Shown here: piece after piece, positions 10,761 to 22,236 of the stretch
Position numbering within the stretch: the first letter of the stretch is position 1
How the letters are laid out: the number at the start of each line of letters is the position of its first letter
NCBI GenBank assembly: GCA_030374805.1
Contig: JARGSG010000028.1
Span: 124,001 to 188,000, forward strand
Origin: Gracilaria gracilis
Lineage: Eukaryota; Rhodophyta; Florideophyceae; Gracilariales; Gracilariaceae
Direction: 5' to 3'
Length of the DNA stretch: 64,000 nt
The notes under the pieces: model-generated
Told to the model about the DNA's origin: nothing
Databases searched by the model: none
Seen by the model: the letters and a program-made list of their open reading frames with translations, nothing else
Program-made: the position numbers and the translations under genes

Positions 10761-11695
10761 TTGGTTTACGGTTGGAGACCAAGTACTCGTCTTGCGTGGT
10801 ACAGCCCTAAACCCTTCTGCGAAGTGGACACCTTTCGTTTATAAGTTCTATGGTCCATGTCACATTGTCAGAGCCAATCACCTCTATACTATCTAATCTA
10901 ACCTAATCGATGTATGTCAAGAAGGGGGATTCACGCAAGAAAACTCAAAATATATCGCGACTGACCTAGAAACTTAAGGGAGAGTCCATTGCAAAGCATC
11001 GCCTCTACAAGAAGAGATCTACCTCTCTTCATTGCCCCGCCAATCGTCGTTGAATATGATGTGTACAACGAAGACATCAACTACTTAGCCTTAGAGACTG
11101 GAGGTAGGAAACTCGAAGATTGGCTCTCCCCTTAGGATTATGAATCATAGTAAAAACATCGAATTGTTTGGAATGTCTCCCACTTGTGACTAAGTGTTTA
11201 CCTTCAGTATGGGCAGTACTTCACTCCTCGTGCCCATGTAATGCTGGAAAGTCTTGTAAAACAGAGTGCACCTACAGATGGCAAGACGAGGTGCCGATGA
11301 AACAATATTCTTCGACTACCACTATGTCTTTGCAAAGTATAGATATCTGCCAGCCGCAGCAATGCACGAAAGACAAGTTAGGGACTACGTAAGAAAACTT
11401 CACCGACATGAAGATTCCTGGAGGAATTTGAACCAGACCCGGATCACCCCGACCCCTCTCACCCTTTCAGATACACAACAGAAGAAGTGTCAAGTGAGGG
11501 CTCGTTGCCTCCCTCATCATAAGTTCTTTATCTCGGTTGACCAGGGGTATTCACCGCTGACAACGGGAGTGTGTGGTAACGTTTCTACGCCTTTGCCTCA
11601 CGACATCCCTAGAGGCAATAACTGCTGTATCCCCGGAGATATCTCACCGAGATACCTCAGGGGGTGGAGCAATGTCGGTCACTCCACCGCCATTT
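10761..11695 (+). other. 3' region of Element 1 after integrase
   Basis: The integrase C-terminal tail continues to about 10900 in broken frames (with a GPCHIV block). A further frame from 11266 encodes about 60 plausible residues before running into the GC-rich repeat. I recognise no domain. Unlike Elements A, B and D I see no recognisable copy of their antisense gene here. The sequence at 11593-11619 forms a short TTGCCTC/GAGGCAA hairpin. Confidence 0.35.
11631..11663. repeat. 33-bp imperfect palindrome
   Basis: CCCCGGAGATATCTC followed, after four bases, by GAGATACCTCAGGGG: an interrupted inverted repeat with two mismatches that could form a 15-bp stem. It lies just before the tandem repeat at the start of the Element 1 3' LTR. 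Function unknown. Confidence 0.5.
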
Positions 11696-11995
11696 TAACC
11701 CGTTCTGCGCGGACCTGCCGCCGTGCAGGTGAAGGTTCTGCACGGCGCTGCGACTGCGCAGGTAAAGATTGTGCGCGGCGCCGCCGCCGCCCACACGAGA
11801 ATTGTGCGCAGCGCCACTGCGCAGGTGAAGATTGGTCGCGGCGTGGCCTCGGCGCTCTTGAAGATTACTCGCGTTTCCACCGCCGCGCTTGTCAATATTA
11901 TGCCGGGCGTTTCCGCCGCGCACTTGATAGCTAGGCATGGCGCCACTGCCACACAGCTGATGAATGTGTATCGACGCCACCGCAATCAGATCAAG
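11696..11995 (+). repeat. 33-bp tandem repeat array (11-residue repeat if translated)
   Basis: Successive units are 33 bp long (one is 30) and share a core like AAGATTGTGCGCGGCG. If read from about 11723 in the plus frame ending at 12013, each unit gives 11 residues of the type VKIVRGAAAA. The 5' LTR copy (534-690) holds only about four to five units, so copy number differs between the two LTRs. All three frames of the array are nearly stop-free because of composition, so coding potential is uncertain. Confidence 0.6.
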
Positions 11996-12477
11996 AATAT
12001 GGGAGGGTACTGATGCAGGAGAGGAATGTATAAGTGAAACAGAAGACGAATAGTTTACTCAATTACTCGATTCTTCAGAAGCTCAATCAGCAGCATGATA
12101 TCCCCGCCAGGCCCCTTGGACTTGGGAACTGCGCGAACGCCGAGACGAAGGCCGAGGAGGAAATTACGAAGGTACACAGTAGGTAAACGGCTCAGCAAAA
12201 TGCGTGACACATTGTCGACAAAACGATGAGAAAGCTTTCCGCGAACGGCATTGCGCAAGATACGTTCAAACTCTGCCATCAGCTTCGGCGATTAGGAAAT
12301 ATCAGCACTCACACGAGAACCACCAGATTGACAGGAACTTTTCACCGCCTTATCATCGATCAAGGGATAGCGGACTGCGTGTAGGTGCTCAGTATCATAT
12401 TAAGTTGCTTCCGCCACCAAGGAGGTTGCGTTTGGACTCATTTCAAGCAAGTTGACTGCATTCTTCGTGCGGCATTA
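11832..12477 (+). repeat. 3' LTR of Element 1, segment 1
   Basis: Aligns with 534-1172, including the end of the 33-bp array and the antisense ORF. Identity ends exactly where the LTR of Element A begins (12478); the missing continuation resumes at 24667. Confidence 0.7.
12055..12477 (-). pseudogene. Second, broken copy of the LTR antisense ORF
   Basis: Same frame as 757-1185. The C-terminal 74 codons are open, but a TGG-to-TAA change gives a stop just upstream and the N-terminal half is degraded. Element A inserted almost at the start codon. The C-terminal block with PGG and LLKN is kept. Confidence 0.5.
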
Positions 12478-12979
12478 GTGGTACAAAAACAGATAAGGTG
12501 CGGGACCCGCCTGGTAGAGGGAGAACGCGAGGGCTCAACCTAAAAGGGAGAAACATACAACCAATATGGTAGTAAGGCCCCTGAAACCCGCAAGGGCAAA
12601 CAGCGGGGAAACTAGTCTAGAACGTGTAGGTGTACGGTAGTAGACGTCGACGAGCGGTAACACCTGAATATTATATAGTAGCAAGTGACCAAGATGGTAT
12701 AGTTACTGCCCTAATGGTGCCTGACTTTGCAAAACCTGAGGAGGAAGGCGATGTGCACCACAAGATATACAAGGTGCACCAACGCCGATCTCCCATGCGG
12801 GTATGATATCATCGGCTGCACCCATGACCTACTCATGGGCCAGCAATTCTAAGCTAAACTAAACTAGAAAATAGAAAATAGATACTATGAAATAGAGTAT
12901 ACGAATTGGGTGATGTGCAGCCAGCAAGGCCCACAAGTAAGCCAAAATGCCCTCAACCCAATGAGGTCCCATCGTACTA
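12478..12979 (-). repeat. 3' LTR of Element A
   Basis: 502 bp, reverse complement of the Element B LTRs, with the same conserved blocks: TATA region flanked by GGTGCACC-type palindromes (about 12751-12780) and a decayed TGACGTCA. It ends against the polypurine tract at 12980. Confidence 0.85.
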
Positions 12980-12995
12980 CAGACCCCCTTCCTAC
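12980..12995 (-). other. Polypurine tract of Element A
   Basis: On the minus strand GTAGGAAGGGGGTCTG abuts the 3' LTR; Element B has GTAGGAAGATGGTCTG at the same place. This is the expected primer site for plus-strand DNA synthesis. Confidence 0.65.
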
Positions 12996-13857
12996 AGTGA
13001 GCGGCGCCCACGTGGCTCCTAGATACTCTCATCAAGTTGGTTGCATCTTCGTACCAATTTGGTCACCGGCGAAGCCTTCGTGCCATCTCGCGCCGTACGT
13101 TGCGCTTGCTCTGCGATACGGAGCGTGCGTGTTCAAAATTTGGGTCACCATCGACAGTGGATTCCTCTTTCCCATTTGTCGTTTTGGGCGCGACGCGCGT
13201 CCGTTTTGTAAGGCTCGACCACCAGCACGCGGTGGCGTACCCCTTTACAGATTCAGGGCTTCGATCGCCTCTCCTGCGCCGCCACAACCAGTGAGGTACG
13301 CGGCGTGAATATGCGCTCCTGTGTGGGCTGTACCGTGAAGGATTTTGGCGCCCTCTTGGTTGTTGCATGTCTCGCTGTTCTTTTCAGGTTCCGTCTCCGT
13401 CCTTTCTAGGTGCTATCGCCATATCCATCGAGGTTGTTTCGCCGTTACCCTTCCTGATTACCTCCGTACCCCTTGCGGTTTGTTTGTGCTGGCTCGCGTC
13501 GCCGTGGCTTCTCGCCCGACCGACAAGGTTAAAACCATTTATGGTGACCCCCGATCCTTATCTGAACCACACGGGCCGCCCTGGTACCAGCGTACCGGCT
13601 CGCACTCGTAGCAGTACACGATGCTTGTCGGTTCCCGATGTTGGTCAGTTTGAAGAGGTGACTCCAAGAAACGACTTGCCCGCGGCGACCAATTTAGATA
13701 CTTTGATGGGTGAACCAGCATGGAGCCCCGAAGGGGTGGAGGTTTTCAGCCTCAGGTCTGGCGATTCACCCATTGTGGATAAAAATCCAATTCGGTTCTT
13801 CCCTGCGGTTGAGCTCCCGGCGTCTCACCCACTCCCCCTCGCAGTAATCATCACGAC
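12996..13857 (+). other. Leader region of the antisense gene in Element A
   Basis: Between the polypurine tract and the antisense ATG at 13858. A frame from 13367 is open and, from about residue 60, resembles the frame at 51761-52333 of Element B (shared blocks such as DPYLNH and TSV.ARTR). In B that frame ends in a stop before the ATG, and the frame relation to the main ORF differs between A and B. It may therefore be an upstream exon, an upstream ORF or a conserved leader. Confidence 0.4.
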
Positions 13858-15744
13858 ATGTCTGGCGCCGGTCCGTCGCGCGGTCGTAAAAGCCGCATCA
13901 ACAAGTCTGGTTCGCGCGGTCCTGCGTTGTACCATACCCGTACCCAAACAGGTTTTCGGAACAAGCCGGTTCAGTCTTCTTCACACCAACCTCAAGGGAT
14001 TCATGAAGGGATTCAGGACCTGTATAGTCGGCAGCCCGAGATCCTTCGTGGGATTTCCAATTATGGTTTGGAAACGTTCACGACGGCCGACTGGAACGTT
14101 TCCCAACATTGGAGCATCGAGATCGATCCAAAAATGGTTCCGCAAGCGACTTTGTATCGCCGGTATTGGCCAGTGGCGCCAGGGTACACGTCGCTTTTAG
14201 GTTCTTGCGATGTCCGACTCTGAATACTTCTTTCGGTTCGTGTCATTGCGACTGTGAACGTCTTCGCTCAATCACGCAGACGCTTTACAGTCGGGATAAG
14301 GAATCTCAAACTAGTCAGGGTCTGCTTAAGTGCAACGAAAGTCGCCAGCGGCACACACCAATGAGGTATTTTATTTCCCCGCTGTATCCTCGCGAATTGC
14401 CTTACGTCCGTATCGGACTGGAGCTCTACTATTACTGACGTCTGGTTGTGGAGATTGGTCAATATGAATCCCTCCCGCAGCAGTACCTTGCGGCTTCTCC
14501 ACATTTAGTGTGCTTCGACAGGCCCTACAATACCATACACTGAGATAACCGTCGTAGGTGGTGTCGGGAGCTATATCACCCATAACCACGATCGTTTTTA
14601 CCTCATTGGGTCGATTGCCGTCGAGAATTGGGCCGTGTTGGTGACCGTACTGGCTCTGGAAGCCGCCCGTGATGGTATTGACTGGGATTGCCGCTCTTGC
14701 GAAGCCGATGTTTTCCGTGACGGGGTGCAACCTCCTAGTCGTATGTTCTTCATTTCGCCGAAGGTCAGTCGCAACATCCAACAATTTGGACCCCTAACCA
14801 TTGTGGCAGGTACGGACTACTCCATTAAGCAGCTGAAGTTGTTGTTTACCCAAGTGGAGAGTTTCTCGTGGGGAGCCAAGAAAGGGTGGGAAGTTTTCGA
14901 TCCGGTGTCCTGGAAGATTTTGTCGCGCGTGGAGCAACGCTACCCCGGGGTACCGACCGACCAGGGACCTCCAGGGAGTCCCGAACCATTCTCAACCATG
15001 GTGGAATCGCCAGCGGCTACCCCTGTGGTCTCTTCAGCTCCTACTCTCGCTCCGGAGAGACGCAACAAGCCTGCCCTTACAGGTGTAACTCTTCTTCTCC
15101 CCAGTACCACAAGGGTTGATGGGCCCCCGCGGGCTATCCTCGGGGGTGCAATAGATGCGGTTATGGCGCCTGTTCTCTCTCATTTGGAATCCCAGGCCAT
15201 TCCAGGTTTAATGGCTCGGGTCGGCCAAGCCTGCGTGCTGAAAATCCAGCGGGCCAGTCCTACCTCTGTGGTCGAAGCACTTATCCTCCCGGAAAGCATC
15301 TCGCCCCGTCACGCACAGTACATGTGATTCTTTTCCCTAATTGGTGAGTTCCGGAACCGGTTCCAGGTCAAGCTCTACCAGATGGGTACCACCCAGATGG
15401 CGGGCCTAGCGATGGCTATGGGCCCGACGCCTACAAACGCTTTTGCGAATCCCATATTTGGTGCTCGCTTGAAACCCGGCCTTCTAGGCATTCTGCAGGC
15501 TCATCTCCCCACCGGGTCCTCGGTACCTCCGTCGGTTGCGCAGGCGACCGCGCCACCTCCAATGGGTCCTGACGTAATGCCAGGCGTCAGCGTACCAACG
15601 AGTACCCTCGCGGGTCATGGTAGCGCACCTTGTCAGAATTCAGGCCAAGCTCATCTCTTCCAGCCTTGGTCGGGAGCCCATCCGAACACCATTCCCGGTC
15701 GTGGCTCCTCGGGGCCTCACTTTGCTACTCACCCATCTGGTTGA
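13858..15744 (+). pseudogene. Antisense gene of Element A (convergent with pol), broken copy
   Basis: Starts at the ATG encoding MSGAGPSRGR, the same start as in Element B. The text then follows the B protein through several frames: 13858-14223, about 14230-14438, and the C-terminal part in one frame from about 14560 to 15327 (containing GSYITHN, RDGIDWDCRS and MFFISPK), then 15382-15744. It is interrupted by frameshifts, stops near 14438 and 15327, and a deletion of about 200 bp between the RRRW and GSY blocks. The C-terminal third is Pro/Ser/Gly-rich. No known domain is recognised. Its stop lies within the end of the pol frame on the other strand. Confidence 0.6.
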
Positions 15745-16320
15745 TTTCTGTCTCCACTCCTGTATCACCTTCGGCGCCCCCGCCATACCAGCGTACCGTG
15801 TACTTCAGAACGTTTAAGGTACGGTGGTGATCTACCAGGCATTCCACTTGGAAATCATTACAGACCTGAGACGGTATCCCGTCACCACTTTGGTTTAGAT
15901 GAGCATCAGTACCACTAGGGAAAGGTGTTTCCTCTGAAGGAAAAATGGCAATATCCACGGGTGGTACGTAGTTTGGGTCGTCACCCTGTGCGGCATCATT
16001 AACTTCAATGGGGATCTTGTCTTCCCTGGGCTGAGTTCTCAGCTCAACCGCTTGTGGATCCCGCTCAGATTCTCTGTGTTTCTCTCCGGTCTGAACCGTT
16101 CGAGGTGCGACCGTGCTTCGATTCATAGAGATCGTATTCTCTACAGCATCTTGGTTCACCGTCACCGTGTTATTGGTCAATCAGACTACCTTGAAAGGTC
16201 CCGATGATTTCGGAAGAAGCTTAGAATTGATACCTCTATCAATAGCTTTATCATCGGCTTCATCACCCGGTCGTGGTTTAGCTCCTTTCGGAGGGTGGTC
16301 AATAAAGACATATTGACCCG
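15725..16320 (-). pseudogene. Element A pol C-terminus with truncated chromodomain-like tail
   Basis: The frame contains VTVNQDAVENTIS and a Pro/Glu-rich linker, then LKYTVRWYG, which corresponds to the chromodomain-like end of Element B (YLVRWKGY-type). It breaks off immediately afterwards: a 1.1-kb deletion relative to B joins it directly to the end of the antisense gene, giving overlapping convergent frames at 15725-15744. A stop separates it from the integrase core upstream. Confidence 0.6.
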
Positions 16321-16360
16321 GCGTAGCCGTTTACACTTGGGATACCTTTTGTCCGTAGTC

Positions 16361-17119
16361 CTATTTGTACCGCTTCAGGGAGGCTGTGAGCTTGCTCTCA
16401 GCATAATTGAGATCACACCTCAACCTCAAAAGGGTATTCCGTTTGACCTGTGACGGTGTGAGCGAATCGGCGGCTTCTTGCCCAAATGGGCCTCCCTCAA
16501 CAACAAGACCTGCTGGGTGTCTTGACAGTATCAGATCGAACGGCTCAGTTTGCCTCGCCCGATGAACCTGAAGATTATATGCATACGTCAAGGGATGAAA
16601 CAGTTCCTCCCAATCAGTTTGGTGTTCTTCTGTATAGTGTTGTAACCTAGATACCAGTGTTCGGTTAAAGCGCTCCACATGCTCATTCGTTTGCAAATGA
16701 TAGGCAGTAGTGAAGTATTGCTTAATACCCAAGAGGTCACAAACAGCTTCAAAGAAATTCGAAGCTAATTTCGAACCATTGTCAGTAAGTGGATAAATCG
16801 GTGCACCATACGGGTGGATCCGATTTTTCAAGAACGCCACCGCGAGACTCGTAGATTTCGTGTCCTCTAATTGTATCGCTCGCATGAGCTTCGAGAACCT
16901 GTCGTTGACTACGATGATGTACTGATATCCCATTGTGCTTTTCGGCAGTGAATCTAGAAGGTCTATTGCGACGAACTCGAGAAAACCCGCAGCTAGGAAT
17001 AGTTTCAAGTATTTTCTGTGCTTGCGGAGACCTCCACGGGTTCGTACGCATGACTCGCACTGACCTACAAATTTATAGATATCATGAGCCATATGGGGCC
17101 AGTAAAACCCTTGCCTCAA
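16361..17119 (-). pseudogene. Element A integrase core
   Basis: A 252-codon open frame. The second half of the zinc module is visible (C-x2-C in QCESCVR), followed by the core with Asp in FVAIDLL, Asp in LTDNGSK and Glu in EHVERFNR, then the GPY-like region. All three acidic residues are present. The zinc-module histidines lie at the end of the preceding frame (17126-17200), from which this frame is separated by a stop. Without gag and pol continuity it is not functional. Confidence 0.8.
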
Positions 17120-17125
17120 GGTTTA

Positions 17126-18175
17126 TTACATTCTCGTACCTTCAGGGTGTCCTGATATCATTGGGTAGTGGGCAAGATACAGCACCCGAGAGCGCAGCAC
17201 TTTGGGCACCACCTTTTGAAGGGAATCATCGATGGGAGCTCGCCTAACTAGGAAAATATTCCGGTCGATGTTAAAGTTTGAGTCTTTCATACCTACTTGG
17301 TCTATGAGAGAGCGGCAATAGACATCGTTTGCTTGCTCTCTCAAGAATTCCTCACGGGTAATCGGCATGATGTCTGTTTCTTCAACGGCAAGTATTTCCC
17401 TAGCGATGGCGTCAATAAACCACGTATCTTCTTCGGGTAAAGTCCAGTAACCTTCTAAGGTATCATCATCACTACCGGGGTTCATAGAGATGGTAAAGCA
17501 TGGGATATCATCCTCTACCGGCTCGGTGTCCGAACCTTCTGTGGTAATGCGAGACATTGCATCTGCGACATTGTGCTTGATACCTTGCCGGTACTGTACG
17601 TGGTACTCGAACTCTGAAAGTCGTAACCGCCATCGGGAAAGTCTGCCTGATGCGTCAGCGAGACCGAGTATCCACCGCAGGGCGTGATGTTCGGTTCGAA
17701 GCATAGATCTTTCACCATATAGGTAGGGACGGAGCATCAGCATGCTCCAGACCACAGCTAGAGAATCTTTTGCGATTGTTGTGTAATTTTTTTCTGCAGC
17801 GTGCAGAGCACGGCTCCAGTACCCGATAGGTAGTTTGTCGCCATTTTCTTCCTCCTGCATAAGAAAGCAAATAATTTGGAGTTCCGAAGCGTCGGTATCC
17901 AATGTGTATGCCAAACCAGCTTTGGGTAGTGCCAAGATGGAACTTGTCAAGAGCGCATATTTCAGCGCCTCGAACGCATCCATCTGCTCATTGGTAAGAC
18001 ATTCAAACCTTGTAGGTTGGCCTTTCATCAGCTTCCTGTTGAGGGGAGCCGCTATCTTGGCGAATACCTTGATAAACCGGCGGTACACATTGCACAAACC
18101 TATAAAGAATAGGATCTCCGTTTGAGACGTGGGTGGCTTCGCTTCCTGCACTACCCGGATGTTCCGCGGCGTCAC
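17126..18175 (-). pseudogene. Element A RT connection, RNase H and integrase N-terminus
   Basis: 349 open codons: RT thumb/connection (FIGLCNVYRRFI), RNase H with the first Asp in TLDTDASE, YWSRAL and the ADAMSR end, then the start of the integrase zinc module (H-x3..H in LAHYP...GHPEGT). It is continuous with the RT frame at 18218 apart from two stops. Sequence closely follows Element B. Confidence 0.8.
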
Positions 18176-18217
18176 TTCTAACCTTCCAAGGTTGATACTA
18201 TGACTAAGATATTCTAC

Positions 18218-18880
18218 CTACTTGGTGAAGAGTTCGCACTTGCAGAGTTTCAGCGTTACTTCAGATTCCCTCAAAAGGTTTAGAACTTCCCTAACATGGT
18301 GCAAGTTTTCCTGTAACGTTCTGGAATATATGATTACATCACCGATGTACAACAGAGCGGTTCTCCACCTTAACTTCGAAAGTATTGTATCTAACGCCCT
18401 CTGAATGGTAGCCGGGGCATTCTGCAACCCAAATGCCATACGCGTAAAGCGGAATTACACATTGTGGCAAGTAAACGTAGTTTTATCCTTGTCTTCTTCT
18501 CTGATAAGTACCTGCCAACAACCGCAATTGGCATCGAGCGTAGTAAATATCTTGGCGTTGCCCAACGAATCTGTGCACTCGTCCATTCTAGGTATTGGGT
18601 ACGAATCCCTGATGGTCATACTATTCAGTATTCTGTAGTCCACCCAGAACCGCACACGGGTATCATTTTTCTTTGTGACCAGAACCAGAGGGCTGGCCTA
18701 GTCCGCATTTGCTGGTTCTATTACAACTTCACGGAGCATTCGCTCGATCTCATTGAGCTCAACCTCACGGGCTTTCGGACCTGCTCGGTAAGGCTGCTGG
18801 TAAATGGGTTCCCAGCCAGGCACCATATCAATACGGTGCTCTGTAGCCTCTATTTGGCCTAACCGTCTCGCCCACATGGG
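18218..18880 (-). pseudogene. Element A reverse transcriptase with mutated active site
   Basis: Blocks in order: VDYR.LN, TIRDSYPIPR, FTTLD, TTFTCH (stop), FGLQNAPAT, then LLYIGDVIIYSR. The catalytic motif Y-I-D-D of Element B reads Y-I-G-D here, losing the first Asp of the pair, which binds the catalytic metal. Stops at about 18455 and 18218 also interrupt the frame. Confidence 0.8.
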
Positions 18881-18889
18881 TTCAAATTC

Positions 18890-20095
18890 TTCTAAGAGAG
18901 TGAGGATCCGGTTTCGGAGAGCATGATTCTCCGCACCGATCTGGACTTCCTCTCTTTAATCCCTCACTGGGTCCAGTTCCCTTTTGCTGTTTGTCGAAAA
19001 CGGAGGCGCATCATGCGCCCCCGTTATCGACATATAATATGCGGGATATGGCACATCTACTCCTCCCCCTTCCTAAGAGATGGCGGCTTCGGCCAGTTTA
19101 CTAGGTGAGACCGTGAAAAGCCCTTGTGATGCTGGTAATGCAATCCCAATAGTGGTATTCTTGGGTAACTTAACAATATGATTGCTAAAGCTACTCAAGT
19201 ACACCTTGAAGGTTTGGTTAGAGATGTTGTCAATGATCCCGTTTGCCATCAAGGCGAGATGTCTGTCTGCTAACCTAGGATGGTTCTGTAGCATTACCAA
19301 TCCTAGTATCGCGCATGAGAAATTCACTACCATTTGGGTCATAGCCGGGATTGGAACTAATTTGGTGAGCCGTATCTTGTTTGAGACCGTTTCGGTGGGT
19401 ATATTGGACCCCGGCTTCTGAAGCCAACCATTTTTGGTCTGCGTATTACCTAGTATGGCAATAAGACCACCTTAACGGAGAGCGACCGTTCGGGACCCTG
19501 GAAAAATTGCGTTGATATGCCTCTCAGTAAAGTTGGTCCCGAGGATACAGTCTGTCGCCAGACGATCCACCACAAAGCAATTGAGCTTCAACTTCAAGGT
19601 TCCAAGTTGTACCACAGTAGTCAACATTCCTCTAAGGTGTAGTGGGCACTCATTAGCGTCCACCAATTGGTTAACAGTCGGGGCACGCCAAATGTTTCGC
19701 AAGACCGCATCGGGTATGACGCGAGCGTTTGGAACATTTGGACCGGCGCCGGTATTAAGTACACACTCAACGAAAACCTGTAGGTAGTTGAGAAAGCTTA
19801 TTGAAGCATTAAATTCATAGTTCTTGTACTTCTTCAGACACACCACATTGGGTACATTTGGTATTTCTATTTCCGCCCTTACGGTTTCCCGTTCCGGTGT
19901 CGACGGGCCTGCCAATTCACGGTTAGGGGTGGCCCCTACGCTAACCGTTCGGTGTTTCTTGCTCCTCCTGAGCTGAACTGCCCTTCTCCAAGATTGGTGT
20001 GTTCTCGACGAGATGAACCTGAGATGGTGATGGTTGAGCTTGTACCCTCTTTCCAGATCCATATAGGTTACGGTGGTTCTTCTACTCCATTGCAC
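18890..20095 (-). pseudogene. Element A protease and protease-RT linker
   Basis: The frame 20095-19472 overlaps the end of gag and is in a different frame from it, as expected if pol is reached by ribosomal frameshifting. The protease active-site block reads LNTGAG instead of LDTGAG in Element B, so the catalytic Asp is Asn (GAT to AAT). ILGTNF near the C-terminus of the domain is kept. A further open part, 19342-19073, corresponds to the linker present in B at about 44800-45110. Confidence 0.75.
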
Positions 20096-21781
20096 TGATT
20101 AGTTGTTCTCGCCCTTCTGGGGGTATTTTGTGACATCGGTTCGCCAGAGAGTCTGGCGATAAACAGAGCCAGCGAACTAAGCCACCTGTCCGGGGATCAC
20201 GCAATGCCATAGAGTTAGGTCTCGTAACCGGAGTAGTCGGTGCGGTAGCATATGAGGATGCTTGCGAACCACCCGTTGAGGTTTGTTGAGTGCTCGCCGC
20301 ACTTGGTGGCGACCTTACCGAAGCTGGTGGTACTGTCGACGACCAATTACCAATAGAGGTGGCTCGTGACTGAGCCTGCGGCGCAATCACGAGATGAACC
20401 GCCATTCTTGTTGGTACGCGGATAAGCTGATCACCCTCTGAGGTAGTGCTTTCTTCCAGCTCCAATACTGACCGTTTCGGTTTGTCTTTTGAGGTCTGGG
20501 GCGCCGACGGCTTCTTTCCATGCCGGAGAGTGTCGCCGAGCCCCTGGACATAACCGGTAAGCCCATTATAATCCACGTTACGGTTGTTCGCCAGGTAGTT
20601 GCGTACCTGCGAACGGATCGCTTTGTCGACATTGTTGGCAAATAGCGACTTCAACCTACTAGTGGTAAAGACATTACCGCAATTGGGTGGCCAGATTCCA
20701 GAGGCCCAGTGAGAATTCCATTTCGGTTTGGCTAGAGCGCTAGCAATATGCCTGCAACTCATCGTAACCTTCTTGCATAACCTCATCGGTAGCGTAAGTT
20801 TCCAGCATGAAATTAACCACTTCTGAGTACGTCTCTAACATCTCTGTTCCCTCTTCATCAACCGCCAGGGTATTTCCACGAAGCCTGCCTTGCAGCAAGT
20901 GGTAAGCTTGACCTTAAAAGTAAAACTGGAATAACCACATGGAAACACCTTCGGAAAACCCATTTTGGTCAGATTCAATCTTGAACTTCTGCAGAAACTC
21001 AATTACCGCTGTGGGATCATCACCTGTGAAGGTAGTATCACCCATCTGGAAGCTGAGCTTCTTATGGTGCTTGGTGATCTTCTGCGCAACATCTTTGGTG
21101 TAACCAGAAGATCGGTTTCTCAACTGATATGAACTATAAGCAACCGTTTTGATGAACAGATCGTTCAGCGGCTGACGCACCTCTAGGGTTGTATCGGTGT
21201 CCGAATCCGAGTCGGTCGACTCGTACCGTTTCTTCTTACCTTTACGGTTTCTCTTAGACGACTTCTTTGCCAACCTGTTCGGGTTTCCCTTGCGTCTACC
21301 TTTACTGTCACCATGCGACGATGAACCAGTTACGGTATCGGAGCCCGAGGAATCAGAGTCAGAGTCTTAGCCGCGACTCTCTCCTCTTCCTCCTCTTTTC
21401 TTTACTCTTGCGGTTTCCTCTTCGTCGCACCTCTTCTGGGTGAGACGAATCGTCCTCAGGTCTACCAGTCTTGGTGTCCTTTCGAACGTTACCTCCAATG
21501 GGTGGCAAATACATGTCTCGTGGGCCCATCGCTATATGGCCCTCTTGACATTGCCTTTAACATTGTAGGTCCTCACCCGTTGTCGGCATATCCTTAATAG
21601 GTTCAGGAGCCAACGGAGGCTGAGTGCCCGTATCCTTCGGGGCTCCGGCCCGAGGGTGCTGAAGCAGCTCCTTGGGATTATCCAGAATGGGTTTGGTGGC
21701 CGCGGCCGCACTAGAAACCTTGTGGCTAGGTGGCGCGCTAGAGCCACGAGTAATCCTTGTAGCTCTTTCCATAGTGATCAA
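20082..21781 (-). pseudogene. gag: Element A gag, deleted and frameshifted
   Basis: Starts at about 21781 with a block corresponding to the first 70 residues of Element B gag, then lacks about 325 bp present in B (the part corresponding to about 42256-42578). The middle is a Lys/Arg and Asp/Ser-rich stretch, followed by the capsid-like region (20914-21273) and the C-terminus (20082-20786). The zinc knuckle has lost its first Cys (RWLC) and its His (Ser), so it cannot bind zinc. Stops separate the pieces. Confidence 0.75.
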
Positions 21782-21905
21782 TAGTGGTATCCAATTGCTT
21801 CGCGAGTATTTCTAAGAAACCAAATAGATGCGTTGACTTCCAGAGTCTTTTCGAAAGTCTTCTGTTTATTAGTAAAGGTGCGACAAAAACCAGGAAATTT
21901 CTAGG

Positions 21906-21916
21906 TCGGGAAACCA
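21906..21916 (-). other. Primer-binding site of Element A
   Basis: On the minus strand TGGTTTCCCGA begins 4 bp inside the 5' LTR; Element B has TGGTCTCCCGA at the equivalent place (41902). TGG at the start matches the CCA end of a tRNA. I do not assign the tRNA. Confidence 0.6.
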
Positions 21917-21920
21917 AAAT

Positions 21921-22236
21921 GTCGTAAAAGTACCGAAAACGTGTGGGGTCCGCCTGGTAGAGGGAGCGCGCCAGGGCTTAACCTTAAGGGGAAAATCAGA
22001 CAACCACTATTGTATTAGGGCACCTGAAACCTGCAGAGGCAAACGGCGGGGCAACTTGTCTCGACCGTGTAGGTACATGGTAGTAAAAAATTGACGTGTG
22101 GTAAAACATGAATACTTGTAGAGTAGCAAGTGACCGAGAGGGTATAGTTACTGCTTTTATGGTGCCTGACTTTACAATACCTCGGGGGAAAGGCGAGGTT
22201 TACCACAATTTATACAAGTTGCATTAAAGAAGATTA
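21921..22236 (-). repeat. 5' LTR of Element A, inner segment
   Basis: 316 bp of LTR, continued at 24481 after the pogo-like insertion. The segment ends with the TA that became the target duplication. Confidence 0.8.

Noticed and set aside
11266-11934. 222-codon plus frame as a gene
   Set aside because: Its second half is simply another frame of the 33-bp repeat array; the first half has no motif.
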